A stretch of 64,000 nucleotides of DNA from Ignavibacteriales bacterium. GTDB taxonomy: Bacteria; Bacteroidota; Ignavibacteria; Ignavibacteriales; Ignavibacteriaceae. The DNA is taken from assembly GCA_016709155.1 (NCBI GenBank), contig JADJEI010000013.1, forward strand, positions 868,001 through 932,000. Direction: 5' to 3'. Positions 20,631 to 29,991 of the stretch are shown here, one piece after another. The notes beneath the pieces were generated by a model, which did no database searches, was not told the DNA's origin, and saw only the letters and a program-made list of their open reading frames with translations. Made by a program: the position numbers and the translations under genes. The number at the start of each line of letters is the position of its first letter. Within the stretch, counting starts at the first letter, position 1.

Positions 20631-22091
20631 ATGGGATCTGTATTAGGTAAGTTAAAACCAGAATTGGTTTGGTATCATTTCGAGGAAATTTGTAAGTATC
20701 CTCGTCCTTCTAAAAAAGAAGAGAAGATCGCCGGCTATGTTGTTTCCGTCGGCAAAAGATTAGGGCTGCAAACCGAAAGAGATAAATTTGGCAACATTGT
20801 TATTCGTAAACCTGCCACACCGGGGTTTGAAAATCGCAAGGCAGTTGTTCTTCAAGGTCACATTGATATGGTTTGTGAAAAGAACAGAGATGTTGAACAC
20901 GATTTTGATAACGATCCAATCTATCCTTACATTGATGGTGATTGGGTAAAAGCAAAAGGTACAACACTCGGTGCAGATAATGGAATTGGTGTTGCCTGCG
21001 CACTTGCAGTTCTCGAATCAAAAGATATTGAGCACGGACCACTGGAGTGTTTATTTACTCTTGATGAAGAAACCGGATTAACCGGTGCGTCAAGTTTGAA
21101 GAAAGGATTTTTAAAAGCAGATATTCTTATCAATATGGATTCTGAAGAACTTGGGTCTATATTTATTGGATGTTCCGGTGGAAAAAATACTGCGGCTACT
21201 TTTAAAACTAAGTTGGAAAAAACTCCGAAGAATTATTCTGCTTTTGAAATAAAAGTTGGTGGTTTAAAAGGCGGACACTCCGGACTTGAAATTCATGTTG
21301 GAAGAGGTAATGCAGTAAAAATTTTGAATAGATTAATTTGGAGCTATTCACAGGAAAATAACATTCGATTATCAGAAATAAACGGCGGTAACAAACACAA
21401 TGCAATTCCTCGCGAATCATTTGCGGTTGTTCTCGTTCCTAAAAATGATGAAAAGAAATTGAAAAAATTTGTGACAAAGTATAACGAAACTGTAAAAGCT
21501 GAATTCGCTTTTCCAGAACCAGATTTAATTGTTTCAATAGAAAAACATCCTGTTCCGGAAAAAGTGATGGATGAAAAAACTCAGAAACATTTAGTAAATG
21601 CTCTGTATGCAATTCCTCACGGCGTAGCTAAAATGAGTGATGATATTCCAGGGTTAGTTGAAACTTCAAACAATCTTGCAGTTGTAGAAACGGTCGGAAA
21701 GAATGTTAACATCGTTACAAGCCAGCGCAGTCCTGTTAAATCTGAAAATGAAGACATCACTAACATGGTTACTTCAGTCTTCAAACTTGCAGGGGCTGAG
21801 ATAACTTATGGTGATGGATATCCAGGTTGGGCGCCTGATATTAATTCTGATATTCTTAAAGTTTTCAAAACCACTTTCAATCAGATGTACGGCAAAGAAC
21901 CGGCAGTAACTGCTATTCACGCCGGACTTGAATGCGGGATTATTAAAGAAAAATATCCTGAGATGGATATGATCTCATTTGGTCCAACAATGTTTGGTGT
22001 TCATTCACCTGATGAGAGATTACAAATTTCTACAGTTCCGGAATTTTTTAATCAACTTAAAACTGTATTAAAAAATATTCCGGTTAAATAG
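20631..22091 (+). CDS. pepD: Aminoacyl-histidine dipeptidase (M20 family)
   Basis: 486 residues, the usual length. A zinc dipeptidase that hydrolyses Xaa-His and similar dipeptides in the cytoplasm. Metal ligands and catalytic residues are visible: H77 and D79 in G-H-I-D-M-V, D116 in G-A-D-N-G-I-G and E146-E147 in L-D-E-E-T-G-L-T. The lid domain holds G-G-L-K-G-G-H-S-G. The late C-terminal H-A-G-L-E-C-G supplies the remaining ligand region. ATG 20631 is preceded by AAAGGAG at good spacing. A strong terminator follows, so the transcript ends here. Confidence 0.95.
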   Translation: MGSVLGKLKPELVWYHFEEICKYPRPSKKEEKIAGYVVSVGKRLGLQTERDKFGNIVIRKPATPGFENRKAVVLQGHIDMVCEKNRDVEHDFDNDPIYPYIDGDWVKAKGTTLGADNGIGVACALAVLESKDIEHGPLECLFTLDEETGLTGASSLKKGFLKADILINMDSEELGSIFIGCSGGKNTAATFKTKLEKTPKNYSAFEIKVGGLKGGHSGLEIHVGRGNAVKILNRLIWSYSQENNIRLSEINGGNKHNAIPRESFAVVLVPKNDEKKLKKFVTKYNETVKAEFAFPEPDLIVSIEKHPVPEKVMDEKTQKHLVNALYAIPHGVAKMSDDIPGLVETSNNLAVVETVGKNVNIVTSQRSPVKSENEDITNMVTSVFKLAGAEITYGDGYPGWAPDINSDILKVFKTTFNQMYGKEPAVTAIHAGLECGIIKEKYPEMDMISFGPTMFGVHSPDERLQISTVPEFFNQLKTVLKNIPVK

Positions 22092-22112
22092 CTGATTGAT
22101 ATTCTTAAAATT

Positions 22113-22149
22113 AAAAGCAGATACAACTTTAAAAGTATCTGCTTTTTTT
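22113..22149 (+). terminator. Rho-independent terminator after pepD
   Basis: AAAAGCAGATAC, a ten-base loop and GTATCTGCTTTTTTT form a 12-bp stem with a T run. Confidence 0.88.
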
Positions 22150-22185
22150 ATTATTATACAGTTGTGTATTGAAGTTTCCGCATTT

Positions 22186-22256
22186 GTCATATTGAGCCTG
22201 TCGAAGTATGACAAAGTTAAAGAATAACCTTCACGCTTCGACAAGCTCAGCGTGAC
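22186..22256. repeat. Inverted pair of dispersed repeats
   Basis: GTCATATTGAGCCTGTCGAAG and an inverted copy, CTTCGACAAGCTCAGCGTGAC, lie 17 bases apart and would fold into one long hairpin. They belong to the TGAGCTTGTCGAAG family of intergenic repeats. Confidence 0.7.
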
Positions 22257-22278
22257 AAAATAATAAAGCGAAAAGATA

Positions 22279-23787
22279 ATGGAAGAAACATCAATTTTAA
22301 AACCTCAACCCTCCACATTACTACGATGGACTGCGTTATTGTTAATCAGTTTAGCAATGATGGGCAACTATTATATTTACGATAGCATCAGTCCGCTTGC
22401 AGATTTATTAAAAGCTCAACTCGGCTTTTCTGATTCAAACATTGGACTGCTCAATGCAATTTATTCATTCCCGAATATTATCATGGTTCTCATCGGCGGA
22501 TTGTTGATTGATCGAATCGGCACAAAAACATCAGTACTAATTTTTACAGCATTGATAATGCTCGGTTCAATTGTAACAGCAATAACAGGGAATATCTGGC
22601 TGATGTCTGCAGGGAGATTAATTTTCGGACTCGGTGCAGAATCAATGATTGTAGCAATCACAACAATTATTGCACGCTGGTTCAAAGGCAAGGAATTATC
22701 TTTTGCCTTTGGATTAAATCTAACCGTTGCAAGATTGGGATCATTCCTCGCACTCAATTCACCAAGTTGGGGAAAAAGTTTATATGAGTATTGGCAATCA
22801 CCGCTCTGGATAACAGTTGCAGGCGGAGTCTTTGCATTTATTTGTGTAGTACTTTATTTCTTTCTGGATATTTATGCATCCAAAAATTATGAACTTCCAA
22901 AAGAAGGTGAACAGGACGCGATTTTACTTTCGGACATTTTAAGAATTAAAGAAAAATCACGCTGGTATATTTTCTCCGCATTAACTGCTGCTGTGATTGT
23001 GCTTAGTTATGTGAACAGTGATAACTGGGCAATTTATCTGATTGCATTAATAGTAGTGGCATTAATCCTATTCTTAAAACCAAAATCTTTTTCAACTTCC
23101 TTCTGGTATATCACCGCATTGTGTGTAACTTTTTATTCAGCAATGTTTCCGTTTCAAACATTTGCAATTAAATTTTTTCAGGAGGCACACGGAACAAGCA
23201 GAGAGGTTGGGGGAAATCTTTCAAGCATTCTTACTCTTGCAGCGATGGTATTTACACCACTGTTTGGTTTGCTTGCTGATAAAATCGGTAAACGTTCTTT
23301 GTTGATGATGTTTGGTTCGCTCTTAATTATTCCGGTTTATTTGATGATGGCTTACAAATTTGGGAAACCCGATGTCATGGGTGATGGCGATTTTATAAAC
23401 CTGACTTTTTCTTTCTTTGATATTAATGCAGCAATTCCAATTTATTTAATTCTGCCAATGGCAATGATGGGAATTGCATTTTCACTTGTTCCTGCAGTTA
23501 TGTGGCCTTCGGTTGCATTGATAGTTGATTCATCAAAACTTGGTACAGCTTATGGATTGAGGACGATGATTCAAAATATCGGATTGTTTGGATTCAATTT
23601 ATTAATTGGTTTTGCCAATGATTTCTCGGGTGCAAGCGCCTCCAATCCTGCTGGTTATAATATTGGAATGTGGATTTTTTCAACACTCGGATTTTTTGGA
23701 TTGATATTTGCTTATCTATTACGGCGATCCGAACTTGGTTCAGGCGGTCATGGACTTGAACGAGGGATGGTTCACGAAAAGAAGTAA
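22279..23787 (+). CDS. MFS transporter
   Basis: 502 residues with about 12 membrane helices. The loop between helices 2 and 3 shows the major facilitator signature region G-G-L-L-I-D-R-I-G-T-K-T, repeated in weaker form as G-L-L-A-D-K-I-G-K-R-S in the second half. The N-terminal segment L-A-D-L-L-K-A-Q-L-G-F-S-D-S-N-I-G-L-L is typical of the nitrate/oxalate-like and anion-cation branches, but the substrate cannot be read from sequence. ATG 22279 lies close to the repeat pair. It ends 26 bases before a small outer-membrane-like gene. Confidence 0.88.
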   Translation: MEETSILKPQPSTLLRWTALLLISLAMMGNYYIYDSISPLADLLKAQLGFSDSNIGLLNAIYSFPNIIMVLIGGLLIDRIGTKTSVLIFTALIMLGSIVTAITGNIWLMSAGRLIFGLGAESMIVAITTIIARWFKGKELSFAFGLNLTVARLGSFLALNSPSWGKSLYEYWQSPLWITVAGGVFAFICVVLYFFLDIYASKNYELPKEGEQDAILLSDILRIKEKSRWYIFSALTAAVIVLSYVNSDNWAIYLIALIVVALILFLKPKSFSTSFWYITALCVTFYSAMFPFQTFAIKFFQEAHGTSREVGGNLSSILTLAAMVFTPLFGLLADKIGKRSLLMMFGSLLIIPVYLMMAYKFGKPDVMGDGDFINLTFSFFDINAAIPIYLILPMAMMGIAFSLVPAVMWPSVALIVDSSKLGTAYGLRTMIQNIGLFGFNLLIGFANDFSGASASNPAGYNIGMWIFSTLGFFGLIFAYLLRRSELGSGGHGLERGMVHEKK

Positions 23788-23813
23788 ATAATCAATTTAA
23801 ATTAAGGTGATTT

Positions 23814-24596
23814 ATGAAACGATTGGTTCTTGTCGCATTCCTGACACTAATATTGTCGGTCTTCAGCAACACGTCAAAAGCACAGGATGACTGCTGCGGA
23901 GTCGGCAGTATTTTCAGTATGCTTGTTCAAAGTGGAATTCAAGGTGGTTACGGTTTACAGCAATATAGCGCCGCCGGCTGGAATCATTATGTTGATGTTT
24001 ATAATGAAAAAAGAACTGAAACATTGACAAAAAAGATGGATAACTTCGGCACTGCAATGGGTTTCAAAATTGGCGCAAATGTTATACGAATTCAGCAGGA
24101 AGATATATTGTTTGATGTTAAACTTTCTTATAGCTGGATGAAAGAAATAAACGAAGCTACAGCAGATTTACCAACTGGTGGAAGTGCAAAAAGAGAATAC
24201 GAACTTAAGTTAGGAACATTTGGTTTTGGGTTTGGTATTTCCTATGTATTGAACAGACATTTTGATATTAAAATCCTTGATGCCATGGTAACCTGGACAA
24301 GTGCTGATTTGATTAACAAATACACTGATATTACTTCAAGCACGGAGCAAAAACTTTCTTCACCGGAAAGTTCTGTTGGTGGAAGTATTGCAGCCGGTTT
24401 GGTATTTTACCCGCTCCCTCCTTACGTTAGCATAGAGGCAAATGTGGGCTATTCGCTTTTCTCGATTGATGAAATGCGTTTTGATGATCAATCCAGTTTG
24501 CAAGTTGACGAAAACACATCTGAGTTAATGACCAATTTCATTGATGGCGGCGGTTTGTTTGCATTTATTCAACTTAATGTTGCTGTTCCTTTTTGA
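23814..24596 (+). CDS. Outer-membrane beta-barrel-like protein, first of a pair
   Basis: 260 residues with a signal peptide (M-K-R-L-V-L-V-A-F to S-K-A-Q). The rest alternates polar and hydrophobic residues and ends in a hydrophobic strand, Q-L-N-V-A-V-P-F, a pattern of small outer-membrane barrels. It is paralogous to the next gene: both share a G-G-x-G/A-x-x-x-Y block, W/E-x-x-x-x-x-N at the same place, and an almost identical end (F-A/S-x-I-Q-L-N-V). The function is unknown. ATG 23814 is behind AAGGTGA. Confidence 0.6.
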   Translation: MKRLVLVAFLTLILSVFSNTSKAQDDCCGVGSIFSMLVQSGIQGGYGLQQYSAAGWNHYVDVYNEKRTETLTKKMDNFGTAMGFKIGANVIRIQQEDILFDVKLSYSWMKEINEATADLPTGGSAKREYELKLGTFGFGFGISYVLNRHFDIKILDAMVTWTSADLINKYTDITSSTEQKLSSPESSVGGSIAAGLVFYPLPPYVSIEANVGYSLFSIDEMRFDDQSSLQVDENTSELMTNFIDGGGLFAFIQLNVAVPF

Positions 24597-24638
24597 CCTG
24601 AAATTGACTAACTTAGCATAAGAAATTTTCCTTATGCT

Positions 24639-25394
24639 ATGTTAGTTAAAAAAAATATTTCATTTCTAATCATATTCGTTATTCTGGAATTTACTTCTCA
24701 ATTAGAAGCTCAATCTTTTGGATTTGGGTGCTTTGGATTTGTCGGAGGATTTGCGGGATTCACCTACCAAAGTTACGTACCTGCCGGGCTGAATGAATTT
24801 GTTACTACATTTAACTCACAAAATGAATCAACATTAACACAATCTTTAGATTACTTTGGTCAGACAAAAGGATTTCGTGCAGGAATAAATTTATTCCGGG
24901 CAAATTTTTCAGGTTTTATTTTAACCGCAAAAGGATTTTACCAATCTCTTTCTGAATCTCATGATTCTTTTGAGGAACTTACAAGCGGAAATGCTAATTC
25001 TAACTACTCGCTGAAATTAAAAACTTTAGGCGTTGGAGTTGATCTCGGTGTTGATATTACCGAATTTTTAAGTTGGAAAGTTTTAGATGGTTCGATTAAT
25101 TTTAATAATGCAGCATTAACAGAATCCATCAACTCACCCGGCAGCAGCACAGAAGTTGTCTATAAATCTCCGGACACAAAAATTGGCTACACAATCGGCA
25201 GCGGTTTTATTATTGATCTAATCTCAAACTATTTATCTTTAGAAGGCTTAGCAGCTTATTCATTCATTAATTTTGATAAACTCGAATCTGACAATCAAAA
25301 TAAAATTATTTTTAATTCAAATAATTCTACTGACATTATTGAGGCTGGTGGATTCTCGGCAGTTATTCAATTAAATGTCGGATTTCCTTTATAA
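24639..25394 (+). CDS. Outer-membrane beta-barrel-like protein, second of a pair
   Basis: 251 residues, with a signal peptide ending L-E-A-Q. It is a diverged paralog of the gene 42 bases upstream: the pattern Y-V-P-A-G-L-N-E-F-V-T-T-F-N parallels Y-S-A-A-G-W-N-H-Y-V-D-V-Y-N there, and both end Q-L-N-V-x-x-P. It probably arose by tandem duplication and is cotranscribed with its sister and perhaps the following peptidase. The function is unknown; an outer-membrane location is inferred only from the signal peptide and strand pattern. Confidence 0.6.
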   Translation: MLVKKNISFLIIFVILEFTSQLEAQSFGFGCFGFVGGFAGFTYQSYVPAGLNEFVTTFNSQNESTLTQSLDYFGQTKGFRAGINLFRANFSGFILTAKGFYQSLSESHDSFEELTSGNANSNYSLKLKTLGVGVDLGVDITEFLSWKVLDGSINFNNAALTESINSPGSSTEVVYKSPDTKIGYTIGSGFIIDLISNYLSLEGLAAYSFINFDKLESDNQNKIIFNSNNSTDIIEAGGFSAVIQLNVGFPL

Positions 25395-25412
25395 AAACTT
25401 ACAAAGAATAAT

Positions 25413-26375
25413 ATGAAAATAACAAAACTTGATAAAGCTTCGCGTATTGCAATACAGGATTGCATGGGCGCCAAAAAGAATGAAAAAATATTAATTATTA
25501 CCGATACAGATAAATATGAAATCGGTCATAATATTTTTACAAATGCATTAACGCTCGGTTTTGAAACAGTACTTGTAGAGATAAAACCCGGTAAAGTGAA
25601 TGGCGAAGAACCATCTGACGAAATTGCTGAATTGATGAAAAAATTTGATATAGTTTTTTGCCCAACAACTAAATCATTAACACACACTAATGCGCGAAGA
25701 GAAGCATCCGCAAAGGGCGTTCGCATTGCGACGTTTCCGGGAATCACCAAAGAGGTCATGATCCGCGGAATGAATGCTGATTATAAAAAAATTGCTGCTC
25801 TATCAATTAAACTTAAAAAAATTCTGGAAAAGGGAAAACAAATCAGAGTGACTGCCCCCGCAGGGACAGATATTTCCTTTTCGATTGAAGGTCGAAAATC
25901 TTATGCAAGTAAAGGATTATTTCATGCTAAAGGCGAAAGTGGAAACCTGCCAACAGGTGAAACATTTTTAGCTCCTGTCGAAGGAACTGCAAATGGAATA
26001 TTTGTTACAGATGGCTCATTTGCAGGGTTGGGTTTAATTAAAAATACTAACATAAGTATTAAAGTAAAAAACGGTTTTGCGACCGATATTAAGGGTGGAG
26101 CACCTGCTAAAAAATTAATCAAAATGTTGAACGGAGTTGGGAAGGATGCACGCAACATTGCCGAGTTTGGAATCGGCACAAATGATTCTGCAAAGTTAAG
26201 CGGAGTTTTACTTGAGGATGAAAAAGTTATGGGGACGATACATATAGCACTTGGGAATAATGTTTCGATGGGCGGCAGTGTAAATGTTCCAATTCATTTA
26301 GACGGAGTGATCAAAAAGCCAACTGTGTGGATGGATCGAAAGATGCTGATGAAGGATGGAAAACTGCTTGTATAG
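25413..26375 (+). CDS. M29-type aminopeptidase
   Basis: 320 residues resembling the thermophilic (M29) leucyl aminopeptidase family, which removes N-terminal residues using a metal pair. Visible family blocks are G-I-T-K-E-V-M in the N-terminal half, N-L-P-T-G-E-T-F-L-A-P-V-E-G-T with a metal-binding Glu, and the C-terminal G-T-I-H-I-A-L-G-N-N with the His. It is shorter than the classical members of about 410 residues, as usual for the bacterial subgroup with a reduced N-terminus. Cytoplasmic. It lies 18 bases after the barrel-like gene. Confidence 0.82.
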   Translation: MKITKLDKASRIAIQDCMGAKKNEKILIITDTDKYEIGHNIFTNALTLGFETVLVEIKPGKVNGEEPSDEIAELMKKFDIVFCPTTKSLTHTNARREASAKGVRIATFPGITKEVMIRGMNADYKKIAALSIKLKKILEKGKQIRVTAPAGTDISFSIEGRKSYASKGLFHAKGESGNLPTGETFLAPVEGTANGIFVTDGSFAGLGLIKNTNISIKVKNGFATDIKGGAPAKKLIKMLNGVGKDARNIAEFGIGTNDSAKLSGVLLEDEKVMGTIHIALGNNVSMGGSVNVPIHLDGVIKKPTVWMDRKMLMKDGKLLV

Positions 26376-26519
26376 TTCAATCAATCGTACTCTTCAATCT
26401 TTTAAAAAAGCATTTTATTAAAGTGTGATTTAACGCGTGGTCATATTTATTAAATTGCATATCAAAACCTCAATTGTTAATTTTCTTTTCAATTTTATTC
26501 ACTCGGAGTATCAGTTTAG

Positions 26520-29500
26520 ATGTTAAAGATATTAAAAAAAATATTTGGCGATAAAAATTCAAAAGATGTCAAAGAACTGCAGCCAATAGTTGCAGAGATC
26601 ATAGAAGAATATGAAAAAATAAAATCTCTTTCTGATGAAGAGCTTAAAGAAAAAACAACCGAATTCAAAGAAAAAATCCAAAGTCACGTTGCCGAAACAA
26701 AACAAAAGATTGAAGAAATAAAAACCAGGCTTCAGACAGATGAAGATTTTGACAGGCATGGAGCGTACGATGAACTCGATCAGCTTGAAGATCAACTCAA
26801 TGATCAATACGAAGAAGTGTTAAATGAAATTTTACCGGAAGCTTTCGCTGTAATCAAAGCCACTTGTGAGAGATTGGTTGGTAAATCCTGGACTGTAATG
26901 GGGAATAAAATTACCTGGGACATGGTTCCTTACGATGTACAACTTATGGGCGGGGTAGTTTTACACCAGGGAAAAATTGCGGAAATGGCGACCGGGGAGG
27001 GTAAAACTCTTGTCGCTACTCTGCCTATATATCTTAATGCTCTTACGGGGAGAGGCGTTCACTTAATCACTGTAAATGATTATCTCGCGCAGCGCGACAG
27101 CGAATGGATGGGGGAAATATATAAATTTCATGGATTGACTATCGGGTGTATTATAAATACAATGGATACGAATCAGAGGAAATCTCAGTACACTTGTGAT
27201 ATTACATACGGAACAAATAATGAATTTGGGTTTGATTATCTCCGTGACAATATGGCTGGCGATAAAGAATTACAGGTTCAACGCGGACATAACTATGCGA
27301 TTGTTGATGAAGTGGATTCCGTTTTAATAGACGAAGCACGAACACCTCTTATTATTTCCGGTCCTGTTGATGTTGATGATCATAAATACAATGATATGAA
27401 ACCGCGTATTGAAAAATTATTTCGCTTACAAAAAACTTTTGTTGCACAAATAGTTCAACAGGCAGAGGAAATCCTGGCTCGCGATGGTGAAAATAGTGCT
27501 GAAGCAGGTGTCCTGATTTTACGTGCATCACGGGGGCTTCCAAAACATAACAGACTTACTAAGTTATTGAGTGAACCTGCTTATCGTAAATTATTGCAGC
27601 AAACCGAATTGGAATACCTTCGGGAAAAAGCAAAGAACATGTACATAATTGATGATGAACTTTATTTCGTTATTGATGAAAAGAACAACCAAATTGATAT
27701 CACAGAAAAGGGCAGGGAAGAGCTTGCACGAGGAAGTGGAATCGAAAAAGAATATTTTATTCTGCCCGACCTCGGAACTGAAATTAGTAAATTTGAACAC
27801 GATCCTTCCTTAGCTGCCGAAGAAAAGATTCGCAGGAAAGATGCACTCTACAGTAAATATTCCGAAGCCAGCGAGAGAATACACACACTAAATCAATTGC
27901 TAAAAGCATATACTCTTTTCGAAAAAGATGTTGAATATGTTATCACCGAAGAAGGTAAAATTGCAATTGTTGATGAGTTTACGGGTAGAGTTTTACCAGG
28001 GAGGAGGTATTCAGACGGTCTTCATCAGGCAATTGAAGCAAAAGAAAATGTAAAAGTTGAAAGAGATTCTCAAACACTTGCTACCATCACCCTTCAGAAT
28101 TATTTCAGAATGTACAAAAAACTTGCAGGAATGACTGGTACCGCTGAAACTGAAGAGTCTGAATTTTTTGAAATTTATAAACTTGAAGTTGTTGTTATCC
28201 CGACGAACAGACCGGCAAACCGCGATGATCAGGATGATGCGGTATTTAAAACGAAAAGAGAAAAGTACAACGCTATCGTTAATAAAGTTGAGGATCTTAA
28301 AAAAGAAGGCAGACCGGTTCTCGTTGGAACTACATCGGTTGATGTATCAGAAACTCTTAGTCGTATGCTTAAAAGAAAGGGGATTGCTCATAACGTTCTA
28401 AATGCAAAACAGCATCAGCGTGAGGCTGAAGTAGTTGCACATGCAGGTGAACAAGGTGCAATTACAATCGCTACGAACATGGCTGGTAGAGGTACAGATA
28501 TTAAACTTGGCAGCGGCGTTGTGGATCGTGGTGGTTTGTTCATCCTCGGCACAGAGCGTCATGAATCAAGACGAATTGATAGACAGCTCCGTGGTCGTTC
28601 CGGTAGGCAGGGCGATCCAGGTACAACTAAATTCTTCCTTTCACTTGAAGATGATCTGATGCGATTGTTCGGGAGTGATAGAATTTCTTCTATTATGGGA
28701 CGTCTTGGAATCCAGGAGGGGGAAGTTATTCAACATCCATTGATTACAAAGTCTGTCGAGCGTGCTCAGAAGAAAGTCGAGGAAAATAATTTTTCAATTA
28801 GAAAAAGACTTCTTGAATATGACGATACAATGAATCAGCAGAGAGAAGTTATTTATACTAAAAGAGGTCGTGCTCTTCAAGGTGATAGATTAAAATCAGA
28901 AATTTTTGATTTGCTGGAAGAATATGCTAACGATCTTGTTGAAAAATATTTCGAAGAAGTGCAGGTTGATCAATTGAAAGAAGAAGTTATGCGCAATCTT
29001 CTTGTTCAACTTGCTCTCGAAGCTGCGGAGTTTGAATCGCTTGGTAAGGAAGGTGTAAAAGAAAGAATAATTCAAGGCGCAAAAGAGTTCTATCAAAAAA
29101 AAGAAGAAATGCTCGGAACAGAATTAATGTCGCGGCTTGAGCGCTACGCCATGCTAAGTGTAATTGATCATAAATGGAAAGAGCATCTTCGTGAAATGGA
29201 TGATCTTAAAGAAGGAATTGGACTTCGTGCTTACGGTCAAAAAGATCCACTTGTTGAATATAAAGGAGAGGCATTTAAATTATTCCTTGCCTTGCTTGAG
29301 GAGATTCGTAATGAAGTCGTTGCTTTTAGTTTTAAATTTTTTCCGCAGGCACCTGAAGAAATTCAAAATAGAAGAAGACAAGCACCCGCAAGAATGACCA
29401 CGTTAAAACAAAGTGCGGATAACATTGGTTTGGCTGGAAATCAGCGCCCTCAGCGCGGACCGGAATCAGCAGGGAAACCTCAACCGGTGCACGTTGAAGA

Positions 29501-29570
29501 TAAAGTTGGCAGAAACGACCCCTGTCCCTGCGGAAGCGGTAAGAAATTCAAAAACTGTCACGGTAAATAA
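26520..29570 (+). CDS. secA: Preprotein translocase ATPase SecA
   Basis: 1016 residues. The motor that drives unfolded proteins through SecYEG. The Walker A is M-A-T-G-E-G-K-T near residue 158; Walker B and DEAD-like parts are visible in D-E-V-D-S-V-L-I-D-E-A-R-T. The helicase motif block M-A-G-R-G-T-D-I-K-L and R-Q-L-R-G-R-S-G-R-Q-G-D-P-G are intact. The C-terminus has the SEC-C zinc motif C-P-C-G-S-G-K-K-F-K-N-C-H, which binds SecB or lipid. Like other Bacteroidota-type SecA it is longer than the E. coli protein, with an insert around residues 310-370. ATG 26520. All the signal peptides and the T9SS cargo in the window depend on it. Confidence 0.97.
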   Translation: MLKILKKIFGDKNSKDVKELQPIVAEIIEEYEKIKSLSDEELKEKTTEFKEKIQSHVAETKQKIEEIKTRLQTDEDFDRHGAYDELDQLEDQLNDQYEEVLNEILPEAFAVIKATCERLVGKSWTVMGNKITWDMVPYDVQLMGGVVLHQGKIAEMATGEGKTLVATLPIYLNALTGRGVHLITVNDYLAQRDSEWMGEIYKFHGLTIGCIINTMDTNQRKSQYTCDITYGTNNEFGFDYLRDNMAGDKELQVQRGHNYAIVDEVDSVLIDEARTPLIISGPVDVDDHKYNDMKPRIEKLFRLQKTFVAQIVQQAEEILARDGENSAEAGVLILRASRGLPKHNRLTKLLSEPAYRKLLQQTELEYLREKAKNMYIIDDELYFVIDEKNNQIDITEKGREELARGSGIEKEYFILPDLGTEISKFEHDPSLAAEEKIRRKDALYSKYSEASERIHTLNQLLKAYTLFEKDVEYVITEEGKIAIVDEFTGRVLPGRRYSDGLHQAIEAKENVKVERDSQTLATITLQNYFRMYKKLAGMTGTAETEESEFFEIYKLEVVVIPTNRPANRDDQDDAVFKTKREKYNAIVNKVEDLKKEGRPVLVGTTSVDVSETLSRMLKRKGIAHNVLNAKQHQREAEVVAHAGEQGAITIATNMAGRGTDIKLGSGVVDRGGLFILGTERHESRRIDRQLRGRSGRQGDPGTTKFFLSLEDDLMRLFGSDRISSIMGRLGIQEGEVIQHPLITKSVERAQKKVEENNFSIRKRLLEYDDTMNQQREVIYTKRGRALQGDRLKSEIFDLLEEYANDLVEKYFEEVQVDQLKEEVMRNLLVQLALEAAEFESLGKEGVKERIIQGAKEFYQKKEEMLGTELMSRLERYAMLSVIDHKWKEHLREMDDLKEGIGLRAYGQKDPLVEYKGEAFKLFLALLEEIRNEVVAFSFKFFPQAPEEIQNRRRQAPARMTTLKQSADNIGLAGNQRPQRGPESAGKPQPVHVEDKVGRNDPCPCGSGKKFKNCHGK

Positions 29571-29582
29571 TTCTAAAATCTT

Positions 29583-29921
29583 ATGAAAAAAATTGAAGCA
29601 ATAATTCGCCCATTCAAATTGGATGAAGTGAAAGAAGCTCTTATCGAAGAGGGGATCAAAGGACTTACAATAACCGAGGTACGTGGTTACGGCAGACAGA
29701 AGGGCCACACCGAAACTTACCGCGGCAGTGAATATCATATCGAATTTGTTCCTAAAATTAAAATTGAAATAGTAGTTGAATCAACAAAAGCTGAGAAAGT
29801 GATAAGTGCAATTCTCCGAACTGCAAAAACCGGGCAGGTTGGTGACGGTAAAATTTTTGTGACAGATATTCAGGACGTAATTAGAATTCGAACTGAAGAA
29901 TCCGGCAAAGGCGCACTGTAA
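29583..29921 (+). CDS. glnB: P-II family nitrogen regulator
   Basis: 112 residues, the full P-II length. It begins M-K-K-I-E-A-I-I-R-P-F-K-L-D-E-V, and has the T-loop with the uridylylation-site tyrosine in Y-R-G-S-E-Y. The B-loop T-G-x-x-G-D-G-K-I-F and C-terminal I-R-I-R-T-E-E-S-G have the expected ATP/2-oxoglutarate contacts. It senses nitrogen and energy status and acts by binding partner proteins. It sits 12 bases after secA, with no amtB, glnA or glnD nearby, which is unusual for this family; GlnB rather than GlnK is a guess. Confidence 0.93.
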   Translation: MKKIEAIIRPFKLDEVKEALIEEGIKGLTITEVRGYGRQKGHTETYRGSEYHIEFVPKIKIEIVVESTKAEKVISAILRTAKTGQVGDGKIFVTDIQDVIRIRTEESGKGAL

Positions 29922-29991
29922 AATAATTTACCTTTTTGTTTAACTTCCTCGTTTATAGATTCGCACAAAAAATAAAAATGATTTATATTAA

